Of a stretch of DNA of 64,000 bases, positions 1-9,788 are shown piece by piece; positions within the stretch are counted from its first letter, which is position 1; each line of letters starts with the position of its first letter. Both the position numbers and the translations under genes were made by a program. This stretch comes from Candidatus Pantoea gossypiicola. Lineage in GTDB: Bacteria > Pseudomonadota > Gammaproteobacteria > Enterobacterales > Enterobacteriaceae. The stretch is taken from assembly GCF_008632075.1 (NCBI RefSeq), contig NZ_VWVM01000003.1:62001-126000 (forward strand), in the 5' to 3' direction. Under the pieces are notes generated by a model, which was given only the letters and a program-made list of their open reading frames with translations, had not been told where the DNA came from and made no database searches.

Positions 1-272
1 CGCAGCACTATCCGTGGATCAAAGAAGAGGGCTACTTTTACTTCCGCAGCCGCCTGGGTCAGGCGAACCGCGATGTAGAGCATGGCCTGGCGCTGGCGCT
101 GGAGTACTTCACCACCGCAGAAACGCAGAACCGGATGCTGGAAATTTTGCAGTTTAAGCTCGATATTTTATGGAGCATGCTGGATGCCATGACCATGGCT
201 TACGAGCTGAAACGTCCGCCTTATCACACCGTCACCGACAAGGCGGCGTGGCACACCACCCGACTGGTATAA
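1..272 (+). CDS. pqqC: Pyrroloquinoline-quinone synthase PqqC, C-terminal part
   Basis: The gene enters from the left edge; the reading frame begins at base 3 and ends with TAA at 270-272. The visible 89 residues include [16 protein letters not shown] and a helical C-terminus, matching the end of PqqC, the TENA/THI-4-like cofactor-free oxidase that performs the last ring closure and eight-electron oxidation of PQQ synthesis in the cytoplasm. The start and the N-terminal two thirds lie outside the window. It is followed 3 nt later by pqqD, as in the usual pqqABCDE(F) operon, so identification rests on both sequence and order. Confidence 0.93.
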   Translation, partial: QHYPWIKEEGYFYFRSRLGQANRDVEHGLALALEYFTTAETQNRMLEILQFKLDILWSMLDAMTMAYELKRPPYHTVTDKAAWHTTRLV

Positions 273-275
273 CAG

Positions 276-554
276 ATGAATGAAAACTCGATTGCCGTGT
301 TTCGTCGCGGCTACCGTATGCAGTGGGAAGCTGCTCAGGATACCCATGTGGTGCTCTATCCCGAAGGCATGGCGAAGCTGAACGAAACCGCCGCCGCCAT
401 TCTTGAGCTGGTGGATGGCAAACAGGATATTGCCGCGATCATTGCGACGCTGGATAGCCGTTTTCCGGAAGCGGGCGGCGTGGGGCCGGACGTTTTAGAG
501 TTCCTGCAGTCAGCCTATGAACAAAAGTGGATACAGTTCCGTGACCCCGCATAA
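276..554 (+). CDS. pqqD: PQQ biosynthesis peptide chaperone PqqD
   Basis: A 92-residue protein of typical PqqD length with the family pattern [17 protein letters not shown] in its first half. PqqD binds the PqqA precursor peptide and presents it to the radical SAM enzyme PqqE. It starts 3 nt after the pqqC stop and its end overlaps the start of pqqE by 14 nt, so the genes are probably translationally coupled. Nothing unusual is seen. Confidence 0.95.
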   Translation: MNENSIAVFRRGYRMQWEAAQDTHVVLYPEGMAKLNETAAAILELVDGKQDIAAIIATLDSRFPEAGGVGPDVLEFLQSAYEQKWIQFRDPA

Positions 555-1683
555 ACCCGGCGTGAATCCCCCGCTCTGGCTGCTGGCCGAGCTGACCTAT
601 CGCTGTCCGCTGCAGTGTCCCTACTGCTCCAACCCGCTGGATTTCGCGCAGCAGGAGAAGGAGCTGACCACGGAGCAGTGGATTGAGGTCTTTCGTCAGG
701 CGCGCGCCATGGGCAGCGTCCAGCTTGGATTCTCCGGCGGCGAGCCGCTGGTGCGTAAAGATCTGCCTGAACTGATTAAGGCGGCGCGCGATCTCGGCTT
801 TTACACCAACCTGATCACGTCGGGCATTGGCCTGACGGAGAAGAAGCTGGATGCGTTCAGCGAGGCCGGTCTGGATCATATCCAGATCAGTTTCCAGGCG
901 AGTGACGAAACCCTGAATGCGGCGCTCGCCGGGTCGAAGAAAGCGTTTCAGCAGAAGCTGGAGATGGCGAAAGCGGTAAAAGCGCACGGCTATCCGATGG
1001 TGCTGAACTTTGTGCTGCATCGCCATAACATTGACCAGATTGATAAGATCATCGAACTCTGCATTGAGCTGGAAGCGGATGACGTAGAGCTGGCGACCTG
1101 TCAGTTCTACGGCTGGGCGCAGCTCAATCGCGAAGGCCTGCTGCCGACGCGTGAACAGATCGCTCAGGCGGAAGCGGTGGTCAGCCGCTACCGTGAGCGG
1201 ATGAGCGACAGCGGCAATCTCACGAATCTGTTGTTTGTGACGCCTGACTACTACGAAGAGCGACCTAAACCCTGCATGGGCGGCTGGGGGGCGATCTTTC
1301 TCAGCGTCACACCAGAAGGCACCGCGCTGCCGTGCCACAGTGCGCGCCAGCTGCCGATTGAATTTCCGTCGGTGCTGACACAGCGCCTGGATGATATCTG
1401 GTACAACTCGTTCGGCTTCAACCGCTATCGCGGTTTTGACTGGATGCCGGAGCCGTGCCGCTCCTGTGATGAAAAAGAGAAAGATTTTGGTGGCTGTCGC
1501 TGTCAGGCCTTTATGCTGACCGGTAATGCTGACAACACCGATCCGGTCTGCAGCAAATCACCGCATCACGGCAAAATTCTCGAAGCCCGGCGTGAGGCGG
1601 ATTGCAGCGACATAAAAATTGGTCAGCTGCAGTTCCGCAACCGAAGTAACTCGCAACTGATCTACAAAACCCGGAACCTCTGA
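541..1683 (+). CDS. pqqE: PqqA peptide cyclase PqqE (radical SAM)
   Basis: Radical SAM/SPASM enzyme that forms the Glu-Tyr carbon-carbon crosslink in PqqA. The CxxxCxxC cluster motif is CPLQCPYC, and Cys-rich SPASM segments ([26 protein letters not shown]) occupy the C-terminal third. I chose GTG at 541 because it gives 380 residues and places the cluster cysteines at 22, 26 and 29, as in Klebsiella PqqE from memory. An in-frame ATG at 517 would add eight residues and lengthen the overlap with pqqD. The stop overlaps the start of pqqF (TGATG). Confidence 0.95.
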   Translation: MTPHKPGVNPPLWLLAELTYRCPLQCPYCSNPLDFAQQEKELTTEQWIEVFRQARAMGSVQLGFSGGEPLVRKDLPELIKAARDLGFYTNLITSGIGLTEKKLDAFSEAGLDHIQISFQASDETLNAALAGSKKAFQQKLEMAKAVKAHGYPMVLNFVLHRHNIDQIDKIIELCIELEADDVELATCQFYGWAQLNREGLLPTREQIAQAEAVVSRYRERMSDSGNLTNLLFVTPDYYEERPKPCMGGWGAIFLSVTPEGTALPCHSARQLPIEFPSVLTQRLDDIWYNSFGFNRYRGFDWMPEPCRSCDEKEKDFGGCRCQAFMLTGNADNTDPVCSKSPHHGKILEARREADCSDIKIGQLQFRNRSNSQLIYKTRNL

Positions 1684-3956
1684 TGACCACGCGCGGACTG
1701 GTGATAGAGGGTCTGACGGTGGAACTGGTGCATCAGGCTGATGCCAGCCAGGCCGCCGCCCTGATTCGGGTAGGGGCAGGGAGTCACGACGAGCCGGATC
1801 GCTGGCCCGGACTGGCGCATCTGCTGGAGCATCTGCTGTTCACCGGCAGCACCGGCTGGCCCGATGAGGGCCGGCTGATGAGCTGGATCCAGACGCAGGG
1901 CGGCAGGGTTAACGCCACCACGCTGGCCCGGCGCAGCGCGTACTTTTTTGAGGTCACGCCGTCGCTGCTGGCAGACGGGCTGGCAAGACTGCAGGATATG
2001 CTGGTCTCTCCGCTGCTCGATAATCAGGCGATTGCGCAGGAAGTGGCGGTCATCGACGCGGAGTATCAGCTGTTGCAGCGCCATGAGCCATCCCGCATTG
2101 AAGCGGCATTGCTGCACGCCGCGGAAACCTCCGCTGAATTTCAGCGCTTTCATGTCGGCAGCCGGGCGAGCTTTGGCGACGAGCTCTCTGCGCTGCAACG
2201 GGCATTGCGCCAGTTTCACCAGCGCTACTACGTTGCCAGCAATATGCGGCTCTGGCTGCAGGGACCGCAGTCGCTGGATGAGCTGGAACAGCTGGCGCAT
2301 CAGTTTGCCGCCGCGCTGCCTGCCGGTCAGTGGCGGCAGGATTTGACACCGCCGCAGCTCAACAGCGATACCTGCTGGCAACTGGCGGAGACAGCCCAGG
2401 CAGCGTTATGGCGCACCTGGCTGCTGGACAATAGTGACGGTGTCACGTTATGGCGTGAATTTCTGTTGGATGAAGCGCCTGGCTCGCTGCTGGCGACTCT
2501 GCGTGAGCAGGGGCTGGCCGAGGGACTGGAGCTTAAATGGATTTATCAGGCTGAAGATGCGTGCTGGCTGGCGTTGGGTATCGAAACCAGCGAGCCTGAG
2601 AAGGTAAATCATCTGGTTAACGGTTACCTCACTGCGCTGCGCCAGACGACTGCACAGCAACATCTGCACTATCATCAGCTTGCATATCAGCAATTTGTGA
2701 CATTGTCACCACTGGAGCAGTTGCGTCAGCGCGCTATCGGCTTCACACCTGATATAAGCCTGCCTGCGCTGCAGCCGCTACTGGATAAACTCACCCATGC
2801 GCCTGGCACAGTGCTGTGCTGTACGTCGCAACCGGCAAGGGAACAGATCGTCACGCAGGGCTTCACGCTGGCGCTGACGGCCTGTGAGCCAGCCCAGGAT
2901 GAGAGGCTGCCCGCTGCCCGTTTCACCTTCTATCCGCTCGACATCACTGCCACGCCTTCGCCGCTGCCCGCGCAGGCGGTGGCATTGCCGCATCATCCGT
3001 CAGAGGACCCGCAGGCAACGCTGATCCTGCGCCCGGAATTTTATTCAACCTTTACCGCCGAAACCGGCGAAGCGCTGGGACGACGGTTGCGTCCGCTGTT
3101 TGCAGCGCTGCGTCACCAGGGCGGTCACGGCAGCTGGCAGGAAACAGAGGGCGTGTGGCAACTGACGGTCCGGCTGACATCGGATCAGGCGGTCGCTGAC
3201 CAGGCGCTGAGCCAGATTGTCTCTGCCCTGGCATTGCCGGTTGAGGCAAATCTGCCATTGCCTGTTGAAAGCATCGCTATCCGTGCGTTGCTGCGACAGT
3301 TGCCTTATCAGCTGGCAGCCAACGTTACGCCAGGATGCTGGCGGGCGGCGCTGAAGGGCGGCGATGCGATGCTGCACTCAGTGATTGCCCGGCGGCTGAG
3401 CGCGCTGTCGCTGCCGGTCAACCCTGACACGTCGCCCAAACGTATGACTACGCAGACCGGCATGACGCGCCTGCCGCACGCCAGTGCAGACAACGCGCTG
3501 CTGCTGTTTATTCCGCTGCAGCGTCCTGAGCAGCTGGCGGCATTGCGCGCGCTGGCGCTCATCTATGAGCCGCGTTTTTTCCAGCGCTACCGCGTTGAGC
3601 AGCAGATAGGTTATGTGGTCAGCAGTCGCTATATGCGCTGTGCCGATGAAGATGGGGTGTTATTTGCGCTGCAGTCGCCCGATTACAGCGCATTGTCACT
3701 GCTGCGCTACTGCCGCAACTTCCTGCGGTCACTGAACGAGACGCTGGCGGGATGTGATCTGGTGGCCCTGAAAGCGCGACTGCTGAGCCAGCAGGCTGAG
3801 CAGCCACTGGCCCTGTTGCGCCGTGAAAATGGCCTGGCCGAACCGGACGCGGCGCAGATTGCGGCGCTGACCCTTGCAGATTTACAGCAATTGCACCGCA
3901 CGCTGATTCAGGATCGCCGCCGCTGGCGGGTGCTGTTCACCGGCAGGAATGCATAG
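1683..3956 (+). CDS. pqqF: PQQ biosynthesis zinc peptidase PqqF
   Basis: A 757-residue M16 (insulinase/pitrilysin) family protease. The inverted zinc motif HxxEH is present as H46-L-L-E49-H50, with a downstream acidic segment QEVAVIDAEYQ carrying the expected third zinc ligand. PqqF, in the enterobacterial pqq operon, is thought to trim the crosslinked PqqA peptide. The rest of the protein is the usual repeated M16 half-domains, with the second half lacking the metal motif. The start overlaps the pqqE stop by one base, and no further pqq gene follows. It is probably the last gene of the operon. Confidence 0.93.
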   Translation: MTTRGLVIEGLTVELVHQADASQAAALIRVGAGSHDEPDRWPGLAHLLEHLLFTGSTGWPDEGRLMSWIQTQGGRVNATTLARRSAYFFEVTPSLLADGLARLQDMLVSPLLDNQAIAQEVAVIDAEYQLLQRHEPSRIEAALLHAAETSAEFQRFHVGSRASFGDELSALQRALRQFHQRYYVASNMRLWLQGPQSLDELEQLAHQFAAALPAGQWRQDLTPPQLNSDTCWQLAETAQAALWRTWLLDNSDGVTLWREFLLDEAPGSLLATLREQGLAEGLELKWIYQAEDACWLALGIETSEPEKVNHLVNGYLTALRQTTAQQHLHYHQLAYQQFVTLSPLEQLRQRAIGFTPDISLPALQPLLDKLTHAPGTVLCCTSQPAREQIVTQGFTLALTACEPAQDERLPAARFTFYPLDITATPSPLPAQAVALPHHPSEDPQATLILRPEFYSTFTAETGEALGRRLRPLFAALRHQGGHGSWQETEGVWQLTVRLTSDQAVADQALSQIVSALALPVEANLPLPVESIAIRALLRQLPYQLAANVTPGCWRAALKGGDAMLHSVIARRLSALSLPVNPDTSPKRMTTQTGMTRLPHASADNALLLFIPLQRPEQLAALRALALIYEPRFFQRYRVEQQIGYVVSSRYMRCADEDGVLFALQSPDYSALSLLRYCRNFLRSLNETLAGCDLVALKARLLSQQAEQPLALLRRENGLAEPDAAQIAALTLADLQQLHRTLIQDRRRWRVLFTGRNA

Positions 3957-4072
3957 TGACCGGTTTTAAGGTTGCTGAATTTATTTGAAAATTACCGACA
4001 AATCTCTTCACTGTCTATTCCGGGAAAACTGGACCACACTCAATTCACTTTTGTCCGCATAAGGAATTGACC

Positions 4073-4657
4073 GTGAAGAACTTCAAACGTATTGCACTGC
4101 CCCTGTTAGCCGCTGCTACCCTCTACGCTCCGTTATCTCAGGCCGAGGCGATGCACTACCAGCTGAACCCTGAGCATACGTCGGTAATTGTTGCCTGGAA
4201 TCACTTTGGCTTCTCAAATCCTACCGCGGATATCCCGGATGCAACCGGTACGCTGGTGTTTGATAAAGATCATCCTGAGGCCTCACGCGTTGACGTGACC
4301 CTGCCCGTCAGCAAAATCGACAGCCACGTTGCCGCGCTGACCAAAGAGTTCAAAGGTGCTGAATACTTCGATACCGCCAAATACCCGACTGCGACCTTCC
4401 ACAGCACCAAAGTGGTTGCGAAGGGCGACAACAAGTTTGACGTTGAAGGTAACCTGACCCTGAAAGGCATCACTAAGCCAGTGACGCTGCACGCGACGCT
4501 GAACAAGCAGGGCGAGCATCCGATGGTCAAGAAGCAGGCGATTGGTTTTGACGCCACCGGCACCATCAAGCGTTCTGACTTCAAGCTGGACAAATATGTC
4601 CCGGCAGTCAGCGACGACGTTACGCTGACGCTGTCTACTGAAGCTTACGCGAAGTAA
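4073..4657 (+). CDS. YceI-family periplasmic protein
   Basis: A 194-residue YceI/lipocalin-like protein with a Sec signal peptide (residues 1 to about 24, cut near LSQA-EA). The mature part has the family pattern YQLNPEHTSVIVAWNHFGFSN and a C-terminal DDVTLTLSTEA strand. YceI proteins bind long polyprenoid or amide ligands in a beta-barrel; the in vivo role is unclear, though some are induced by high pH. GTG at 4073 is chosen because AAGGA at 4061-4065 lies 7 nt upstream; a TTG at 4067 would be too close. It is a single gene with its own terminator, not clearly part of pqq. Confidence 0.88.
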   Translation: MKNFKRIALPLLAAATLYAPLSQAEAMHYQLNPEHTSVIVAWNHFGFSNPTADIPDATGTLVFDKDHPEASRVDVTLPVSKIDSHVAALTKEFKGAEYFDTAKYPTATFHSTKVVAKGDNKFDVEGNLTLKGITKPVTLHATLNKQGEHPMVKKQAIGFDATGTIKRSDFKLDKYVPAVSDDVTLTLSTEAYAK

Positions 4658-4665
4658 CAAACGGC

Positions 4666-4697
4666 TGGCGCAGCCCCTCTGGCTGCGCCATCGCTTT
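4666..4697 (+). terminator. Rho-independent terminator after the YceI gene
   Basis: A 10-bp stem (TGGCGCAGCC at 4666-4675 with GGCTGCGCCA at 4681-4690) and a 5-nt loop, followed by a T-rich stretch. It lies just before the end of the convergent dehydratase gene. Confidence 0.75.
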
Positions 4698-4710
4698 TCC
4701 CTTTAATTCC

Positions 4711-5613
4711 TCAGCCTTGCAGACTCGCCAGGGTAACTGAAGCCCCCCCACAGACGATAACCAGCACGTTATCATCCGGTTTAAAGCCGATTTTCCCGTC
4801 ATACAGCATCGATAATGAGACGCCACAGGCTGGCTCTGTCAGAACACGATGATCGTCCAGGAAGCGGCGACAGGCATTCACAGCTTCATCATCGCTCACA
4901 ACCTTTCCCCTGACATCTGCCCGACGTGCCACGTTAAACGCATTTTCACACACCTGACTGGCTGCCAGCGTGGTGGCGATACCGCTGACCCGGTCCAGCG
5001 TGACCCGCTCACCGGCTTCCAGTGCGGCGTTAAGCGACGCGGTTCCCTCAGTTTCAACCGCATAAATCGGGATATGGCTGAGCTGATGCCTTTTCAGACC
5101 CTGGACAATACCGGAGAGCAGACTGCCGCCGCCCACGGAGAGGATTATCGCATCCGGCCGCAACCCCTCACTGATTACTTCATCTATCAGCGTGCTGATG
5201 CCGTCCCACAGCAGCGGATTGTCAAAGGGATGGATGTAGATATGTTCGTGCGACGCCAGCGATAACGCGTACGCATTGGCCTCACTCCAGACATTGCCGT
5301 GTACGATCAGCCTCGCACCTTCCTGTTCGATAAGCTGTCTGGCGCGCGCGGAGGTGGTTTCAGGCACCACCACCGTGACCGGTAGCCCCAGTCTGCGGCC
5401 GCTGTGCGCCACGGCAATACCCGCATTGCCGCCGGAGGAGCTGACAAACGCCTTAGCGCCCTGTGCAGCATAGTGTTGACAGATATGGCCTGCGCTTCTG
5501 AGCTTAAACGATCCGGTTGGCTGCGCTGATTCCATTTTCAGCCAGACGTTGCTGCCGCTGAGCTGACTCAGTGGCAGGGAGTGAATGAGAGGGGTACGGA
5601 TAGCTATTTCCAT
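4711..5613 (-). CDS. PLP-dependent serine/threonine dehydratase-like enzyme
   Basis: A 300-residue fold-type II PLP enzyme. The cofactor lysine is in GSFKLRSA (Lys37), the substrate loop is SSSGGNAGIA, the phosphate-binding loop is VGGGSLLSGI and a C-terminal CGGAS segment contacts the pyridine nitrogen. Short length without an ACT domain resembles eukaryotic-type L-serine dehydratases rather than IlvA. It probably deaminates L-serine or L-threonine to pyruvate or 2-oxobutanoate. ATG at 5613 is preceded by AGGA; an upstream TTG at 5631 is less likely. It stands alone, convergent with the YceI gene. Confidence 0.85.
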   Translation of the reverse strand: MEIAIRTPLIHSLPLSQLSGSNVWLKMESAQPTGSFKLRSAGHICQHYAAQGAKAFVSSSGGNAGIAVAHSGRRLGLPVTVVVPETTSARARQLIEQEGARLIVHGNVWSEANAYALSLASHEHIYIHPFDNPLLWDGISTLIDEVISEGLRPDAIILSVGGGSLLSGIVQGLKRHQLSHIPIYAVETEGTASLNAALEAGERVTLDRVSGIATTLAASQVCENAFNVARRADVRGKVVSDDEAVNACRRFLDDHRVLTEPACGVSLSMLYDGKIGFKPDDNVLVIVCGGASVTLASLQG

Positions 5614-5832
5614 GCGTCTTATCCTGGTCAAATGGTGTCATAGGAAACCGGTTTGTCGTCACGGTGAACGTCGGTCTTGCCGTGCGGAATAGCAGCGTCG
5701 AACGCAGAAGAAAAAGTCACCCTTTCAGAAGAGCGTGGAGAATTTTCCTTAAAAATCATTATCGTCGGGCTGCGTTTTTGTCTGCAGTGAAGGTTATACC
5801 GAAGAATGCTACTCGTTCGCAACAGAGATAAT

Positions 5833-5861
5833 AAATCTGCTTAACATCTGACTGCAGATTT
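5833..5861. other. Inverted repeat in the 5.6-6.2 kb intergenic region
   Basis: Arms AAATCTGC (5833-5840) and GCAGATTT (5854-5861) with a 13-nt spacer. The stretch from 5614 to 6199 has no convincing gene; this dyad and the CRP site at 6048 are the only features I see. It could be an operator or a weak hairpin. Confidence 0.35.
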
Positions 5862-6047
5862 TCTTTCTGCACCTTAGTTGCGGTTTCTGCTCTGTGAAAC
5901 CAGGAAAAATGAGGTGAAAGTCACAAATCTGCAACGCCACCTGGATGACCGATTTTACCCCCTCCGGCTTTCTGACAGGTTCACCCGCGCCAGCCGCTAA
6001 CCCAATGATTTATATCGATTCGCCTTAAGCACAATAAGTTGGAATAG

Positions 6048-6063
6048 TGTGAGTCATATCACA
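6048..6063. promoter_or_regulatory. CRP-binding site upstream of the PTS operon
   Basis: TGTGA-N6-TCACA with both half-sites perfect, 137 nt before the first gene of the PTS cluster. It predicts cAMP-CRP activation and hence glucose repression of the cluster. Confidence 0.8.
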
Positions 6064-6199
6064 AATAAAGCGATGTTAAGAGCACTGTCAATATCCCCGT
6101 CTGAAAAATACCGCGCGTAACTGTGATCTCCTCTGCAAATAGCAACCCCGCGAACCGGAAGAATGGCCCTCAGCAGAGTAAGCCAGCGAGGTGAGGGAA

Positions 6200-7180
6200 A
6201 TGCGAATTGGAATGGTGATCAGTGGCGGTGACGTGACCGGCATTAATAATTTTGTCTTTCAGATTGGGCGTATGGCGCAGGCTGAGATGGTGATATTTGA
6301 CGGCGGTATTCCCGGCCTGCTGGAAAATAATCATCGTGAGATCAGCCAGCGCGATCTGCTCGACTTTTCCATCGCCTCTATTCCGGTTATGCAATCGGGA
6401 CGCACTGAAAAGAAACTGGTGCGCAGCGAATATGAGTTAATTGCACGCCAGCTGAAAAGTGCCCGTATTGATATAGTAATTATGGCGGGGGGGGACGGGT
6501 CGCTGCAATTTCTTCATACCCTGTCGGCATATGGTGTGAATTGTTTTGGCGTCGGTATGACCATCGATAATGATGTCTTCGGCAGTGATTACACGCTGGG
6601 ATTTTCTACCGCCTGCGAGCAGGTATTAAAAGAGGTCGCGAAACTGCGTAATACCGGCCGCGCCTTACCGGGCCGGGTTTTTATGCTGGAATTACTCGGC
6701 GGCTATTGCGGTGAATTGACCCTGCAGTCCGCGATTAAATCTAACGCGGATATTGCGCTGATCCCCGAGTGCCAGATCCCGCTGCCACAACTGGCGCAGC
6801 GCATCACCCGGCGGCTGGCAGAGCAGAACAGCGTGGTCATCCTCTGTTCAGAAGGCTACACCCGCGAATACTCGCCCGGTTTTCAGGGGGCGATCGACAC
6901 CTTAATCAAACAGCTTGAACCGCTTATTGGCGTGCGCATCCGTAAGACCATTCTGGGTTACGGGCTGCGCAATGGTGATCCGACCTGCGAAGAGATCTTT
7001 CAGGGCACCATTATAGCCAGTGAAGTGGTGCGTTGTATTCAGTCAGGTATGCGGAATAAAGCGGTCATTATTAATGGCAGCAATAAACCGATCCCGATTG
7101 ATTTAATAAGCATGCAAAAACGCCTGGTCGATATTGACGGGCACCATTACAAACTCGCTAAGCAACTCAATATAGTGTGA
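6200..7180 (+). CDS. PfkA-family 6-phosphofructokinase-like sugar kinase
   Basis: A 326-residue ATP-dependent PFK-A family protein. It keeps the nucleotide motif GGDGS, the catalytic TIDND and the N-terminal ISGGD loop (ISGGDVTGIN instead of TSGGDAPGMN). Compared from memory with E. coli PfkA, Arg162 of MGRYCG is Gly here (LLGGYCG) and His249 is Tyr, both in the fructose-6-phosphate site, so the substrate may be a different hexose or ketose phosphate. It heads a PTS operon that also encodes an aldolase, which suggests it makes the bisphosphate that the aldolase cleaves. ATG at 6200 follows GAGGTGAGG; a GTG at 6191 would overlap this ribosome site. Confidence 0.85.
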   Translation: MRIGMVISGGDVTGINNFVFQIGRMAQAEMVIFDGGIPGLLENNHREISQRDLLDFSIASIPVMQSGRTEKKLVRSEYELIARQLKSARIDIVIMAGGDGSLQFLHTLSAYGVNCFGVGMTIDNDVFGSDYTLGFSTACEQVLKEVAKLRNTGRALPGRVFMLELLGGYCGELTLQSAIKSNADIALIPECQIPLPQLAQRITRRLAEQNSVVILCSEGYTREYSPGFQGAIDTLIKQLEPLIGVRIRKTILGYGLRNGDPTCEEIFQGTIIASEVVRCIQSGMRNKAVIINGSNKPIPIDLISMQKRLVDIDGHHYKLAKQLNIV

Positions 7181-7190
7181 GGAAAAAACC

Positions 7191-7505
7191 ATGCTGAAAA
7201 TACTCTGTGTCTGTGGTTGTGGATTAGGTTCCAGTTTTGCAATTGAGATGAGCGCAAAAGCAGTATTAAAAAAGCTGGAAATTGAGGCTGATATCGATCA
7301 CACCACCATTTCAGAAGCGAATGCCTTTAAGTCAGATATGATCCTGACGCAAAAAGCCTTTGCCGATGTTTTAAACGCCGACGCCAGTCCGGAGCAGATT
7401 AAACGGGTCATTATTCTTAACCGGCTGACCGATAAAGCGGAAATAGAGCAGAAGATCCTGGCCTTTTTAAAAGAACGCAACCAGAAGGTCGCCGCCCATG
7501 AATAG
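7191..7505 (+). CDS. PTS sugar transporter subunit IIB, ascorbate/lactose type
   Basis: A 104-residue IIB domain with the phosphorylatable Cys8 in VCGCGLGSS, the P-loop of the UlaB/SgaB type. It accepts phosphate from IIA and passes it to the sugar in the IIC channel. It starts 10 nt after the kinase and its end overlaps the IIC start by 8 nt, so the two are coupled. Confidence 0.88.
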   Translation: MLKILCVCGCGLGSSFAIEMSAKAVLKKLEIEADIDHTTISEANAFKSDMILTQKAFADVLNADASPEQIKRVIILNRLTDKAEIEQKILAFLKERNQKVAAHE

Positions 7506-8865
7506 TGTGATCGACTTCCTGGTAAAAGATCTGCTGGGGCAGGCGTCGATTCTGATCGCCTTTATTGCCCTGATTGGTCTGCTGCTGCAAAAAAAATCGG
7601 CAGGCAAGGTGGTGGAAGGCACCTTTAAAACCCTGCTCGGCTTTTTAATTATGATGGCGGGTATCAATATTATTGTGGGCACCCTGACGTTCCTCAATAC
7701 TATTTTCACCCATGGCTTTGGCATGCGCGGCTATATCACCGATGTGGCCGCCATTGCCGGGCTGGCTAACCGTGAGCTGGGGTCGGAAGTGGCGCTGACA
7801 CTGCTGGTGATCTTTATCGTCAACATCATCATCGCCCGACTGACGCCGTTTAAGTACATCTTCCTGACCGGCCAGGCGTTGCTGTGGATGGCGACCATTG
7901 GCGCGGTGATCGGCTATAAAGCGGGGCTGACCGGCCTGCCGCTGATTCTGACCGGCGGCATCTTTGGCGGGATTATGGCGGTCGTGATGCCCGCGCTGGC
8001 GCAGCCAGTGGTGCGGCGCATCACCGACTCGGACGACGTGGCACTGGGTCATTTCTGCACCATCGGTTATCTGGTCACGGCGGCGGTCGCCAAAGTGGTT
8101 GGCAAAGGATCGCGTTCCACCGAAGACCTGAAGCTGCCCGATAACTTTAAGTTTCTGCAGGATACCTATCTGTCGATGGCGCTGGTGATGGTGCCAATGT
8201 ACCTGATCCCCGCCGTGGCAGCCGGTCCGGCCTTCATTGCCCAGTACAGCAACGGCATGAACTACCTGATGTACGCCTTTATGCAGTCGATTCAGTTCGT
8301 GGCCGGGGTCTTCGTGCTCTACAGCGGCGTCCGCCTGCTGCTGAACGAACTGGTGCCTGCCTTCCGGGGTATCGCGATGCGCGTGGTGCCAGATGCGAAA
8401 CCGGCGCTGGACTGCCCGGTGATGTTTCCGTACGCCCCGAATGCGGTGATTGTCGGCTTCCTTGCCACCACCCTTGGCTCCATCGTCGGCATGCTGGTCT
8501 TCCCGATGTTTGGTCTGGCGATGATCCTGCCTGGCCTGCTGACCAACTTCTTTGCCGGTGGCACCGCCGGAGTATTTGGTAATGCCATGGGCGGGCGGCG
8601 CGGCGCGATGATCGGCGGCTTCGTCCACGGTCTCTTTATCACCATTCTGCCCGCCATCCTGGTGCCGATGCTGGAGAGCTACGGCTTCACCGGCGTCACC
8701 TTCAGTGACTCCGACGTGATCAGTACCGGCCTGGTGCTTGGTCATGCCTTCCAGAATAACTGGCTGTTTGTCGCCCTGTTTATCGCCTTTATTACCGCGC
8801 TTGCCTGGTTTGTTAATGGCAAATCGACCAAACCTCAGGAGGAAAAAATTCATGAAACTTTATAA
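7498..8865 (+). CDS. PTS transporter subunit IIC, UlaA family
   Basis: A 455-residue, highly hydrophobic protein with about eleven membrane segments, matching the UlaA/SgaT family (KSAGKVVEGTFKTLLGFLIM near the N-terminus; FFAGGTAGVFGNAMGGRRGA near the C-terminus). The family includes the L-ascorbate permease, but no ulaD/E/F-type pentose genes are present here and the downstream enzymes are hexose-bisphosphate type, so the substrate is probably not ascorbate. It overlaps both IIB (8 nt) and the aldolase (14 nt). Confidence 0.88.
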   Translation: MNSVIDFLVKDLLGQASILIAFIALIGLLLQKKSAGKVVEGTFKTLLGFLIMMAGINIIVGTLTFLNTIFTHGFGMRGYITDVAAIAGLANRELGSEVALTLLVIFIVNIIIARLTPFKYIFLTGQALLWMATIGAVIGYKAGLTGLPLILTGGIFGGIMAVVMPALAQPVVRRITDSDDVALGHFCTIGYLVTAAVAKVVGKGSRSTEDLKLPDNFKFLQDTYLSMALVMVPMYLIPAVAAGPAFIAQYSNGMNYLMYAFMQSIQFVAGVFVLYSGVRLLLNELVPAFRGIAMRVVPDAKPALDCPVMFPYAPNAVIVGFLATTLGSIVGMLVFPMFGLAMILPGLLTNFFAGGTAGVFGNAMGGRRGAMIGGFVHGLFITILPAILVPMLESYGFTGVTFSDSDVISTGLVLGHAFQNNWLFVALFIAFITALAWFVNGKSTKPQEEKIHETL

Positions 8866-9694
8866 CTTCGCCGATCTGTTACAGCTGGCCAAACAGCGTG
8901 ACTTTAAAGCGGTCGGTTCGTTTAATCTCCACTGTCTGGAGATGCTGCCCGCCTATTTTAAAGCGGCAGAGAAAACCAACAGCCCGTTAATGATTCAAAT
9001 CTCCACCGGCACGGCGAAATATCTCGGCCATAAACTGCTGGTCGATGCGATTAAATCGCTATCAGAGAGTACGAATGTGCCGACCTGCCTGCATCTCGAT
9101 CACTGTTCCGATTTAGCGGCGATTCAGACGGCGATTGATGCCGGATTCAGTTCTGTCATGTACGACGGCTCACATCTGCCCATTGATGAGAATATTGCGA
9201 ATACCCGTCGTGTGATTGATATGGCGCGGCCACACAATGTCTCGGTAGAAGCGGAGCTGGGTGCCATCGGCGGGTCGGAAGATGGTCAATGCGTAGAGAT
9301 GGAGGCGATAGCGTTCACGCCGGTGGAAGATGCTCGCCGCTTCGTTGAAGAGACCGGCGTCGATATGCTGGCGATCTCCATCGGCACCGTGCACGGGCTT
9401 TACACCGGTAAAGCGCATATTCAGCATCAGCGGCTGGCAGATATTACGGCGGCAACCCATACGCCCCTGGTGCTGCACGGCGGTACTGGCGTCAGCGATG
9501 AGGATATGCGGCTGGCGGTCAGCAGCGGAATTGAGAAGGTGAATGTCGGCACCGAAATGAATGTGCAGTGGGTGGCGCAGTGCAAATCGACCTTCGAAAA
9601 AGGCAAAGTTAATGACAGCGTACGTAATTTCCTGGTACCGGCTAATGATGCGGTGACGAATGTGCTGGTAGAGAAAATGCAGTTATTCCGGTAA
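8852..9694 (+). CDS. Class II fructose/tagatose-bisphosphate aldolase
   Basis: A 280-residue zinc aldolase of the GatY/KbaY/FbaA group. Metal and substrate motifs are HLDHC (zinc His84), VEAELGAIGG, GTVHGLY and LHGGTGVS. It cleaves a ketose 1,6-bisphosphate to glycerone phosphate and an aldehyde phosphate. ATG at 8852 follows CAGGAGG and lies inside the end of the IIC gene. With the PfkA-like kinase it forms a two-step route from the PTS product into glycolysis. Confidence 0.9.
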   Translation: MKLYNFADLLQLAKQRDFKAVGSFNLHCLEMLPAYFKAAEKTNSPLMIQISTGTAKYLGHKLLVDAIKSLSESTNVPTCLHLDHCSDLAAIQTAIDAGFSSVMYDGSHLPIDENIANTRRVIDMARPHNVSVEAELGAIGGSEDGQCVEMEAIAFTPVEDARRFVEETGVDMLAISIGTVHGLYTGKAHIQHQRLADITAATHTPLVLHGGTGVSDEDMRLAVSSGIEKVNVGTEMNVQWVAQCKSTFEKGKVNDSVRNFLVPANDAVTNVLVEKMQLFR

Positions 9695-9788
9695 TTACCC
9701 GTGCCGCCATCACCGGGTTAATGCGTTAACGATCTTTTATTCACTGTTTAGATTAGCTACCCCAATATTATATGGGGCAGGAGAGCCT

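Noticed and set aside
439-1338. Long minus-strand frame of about 300 codons across pqqD/pqqE
   Set aside because: It lies antisense to well-identified genes, has no ribosome site and an Arg/Gln/His-rich composition typical of a shadow frame.
5628-5822. 64-codon minus-strand frame upstream of the dehydratase gene
   Set aside because: No ribosome site or known similarity; its sequence runs into the start region of the dehydratase gene. It could be a small gene but evidence is too thin.
7645-8853. 402-codon minus-strand frame opposite the PTS IIC gene
   Set aside because: Composition is very rich in His, Gln and Arg and mirrors the strong third-position bias of the membrane protein; it is a shadow.
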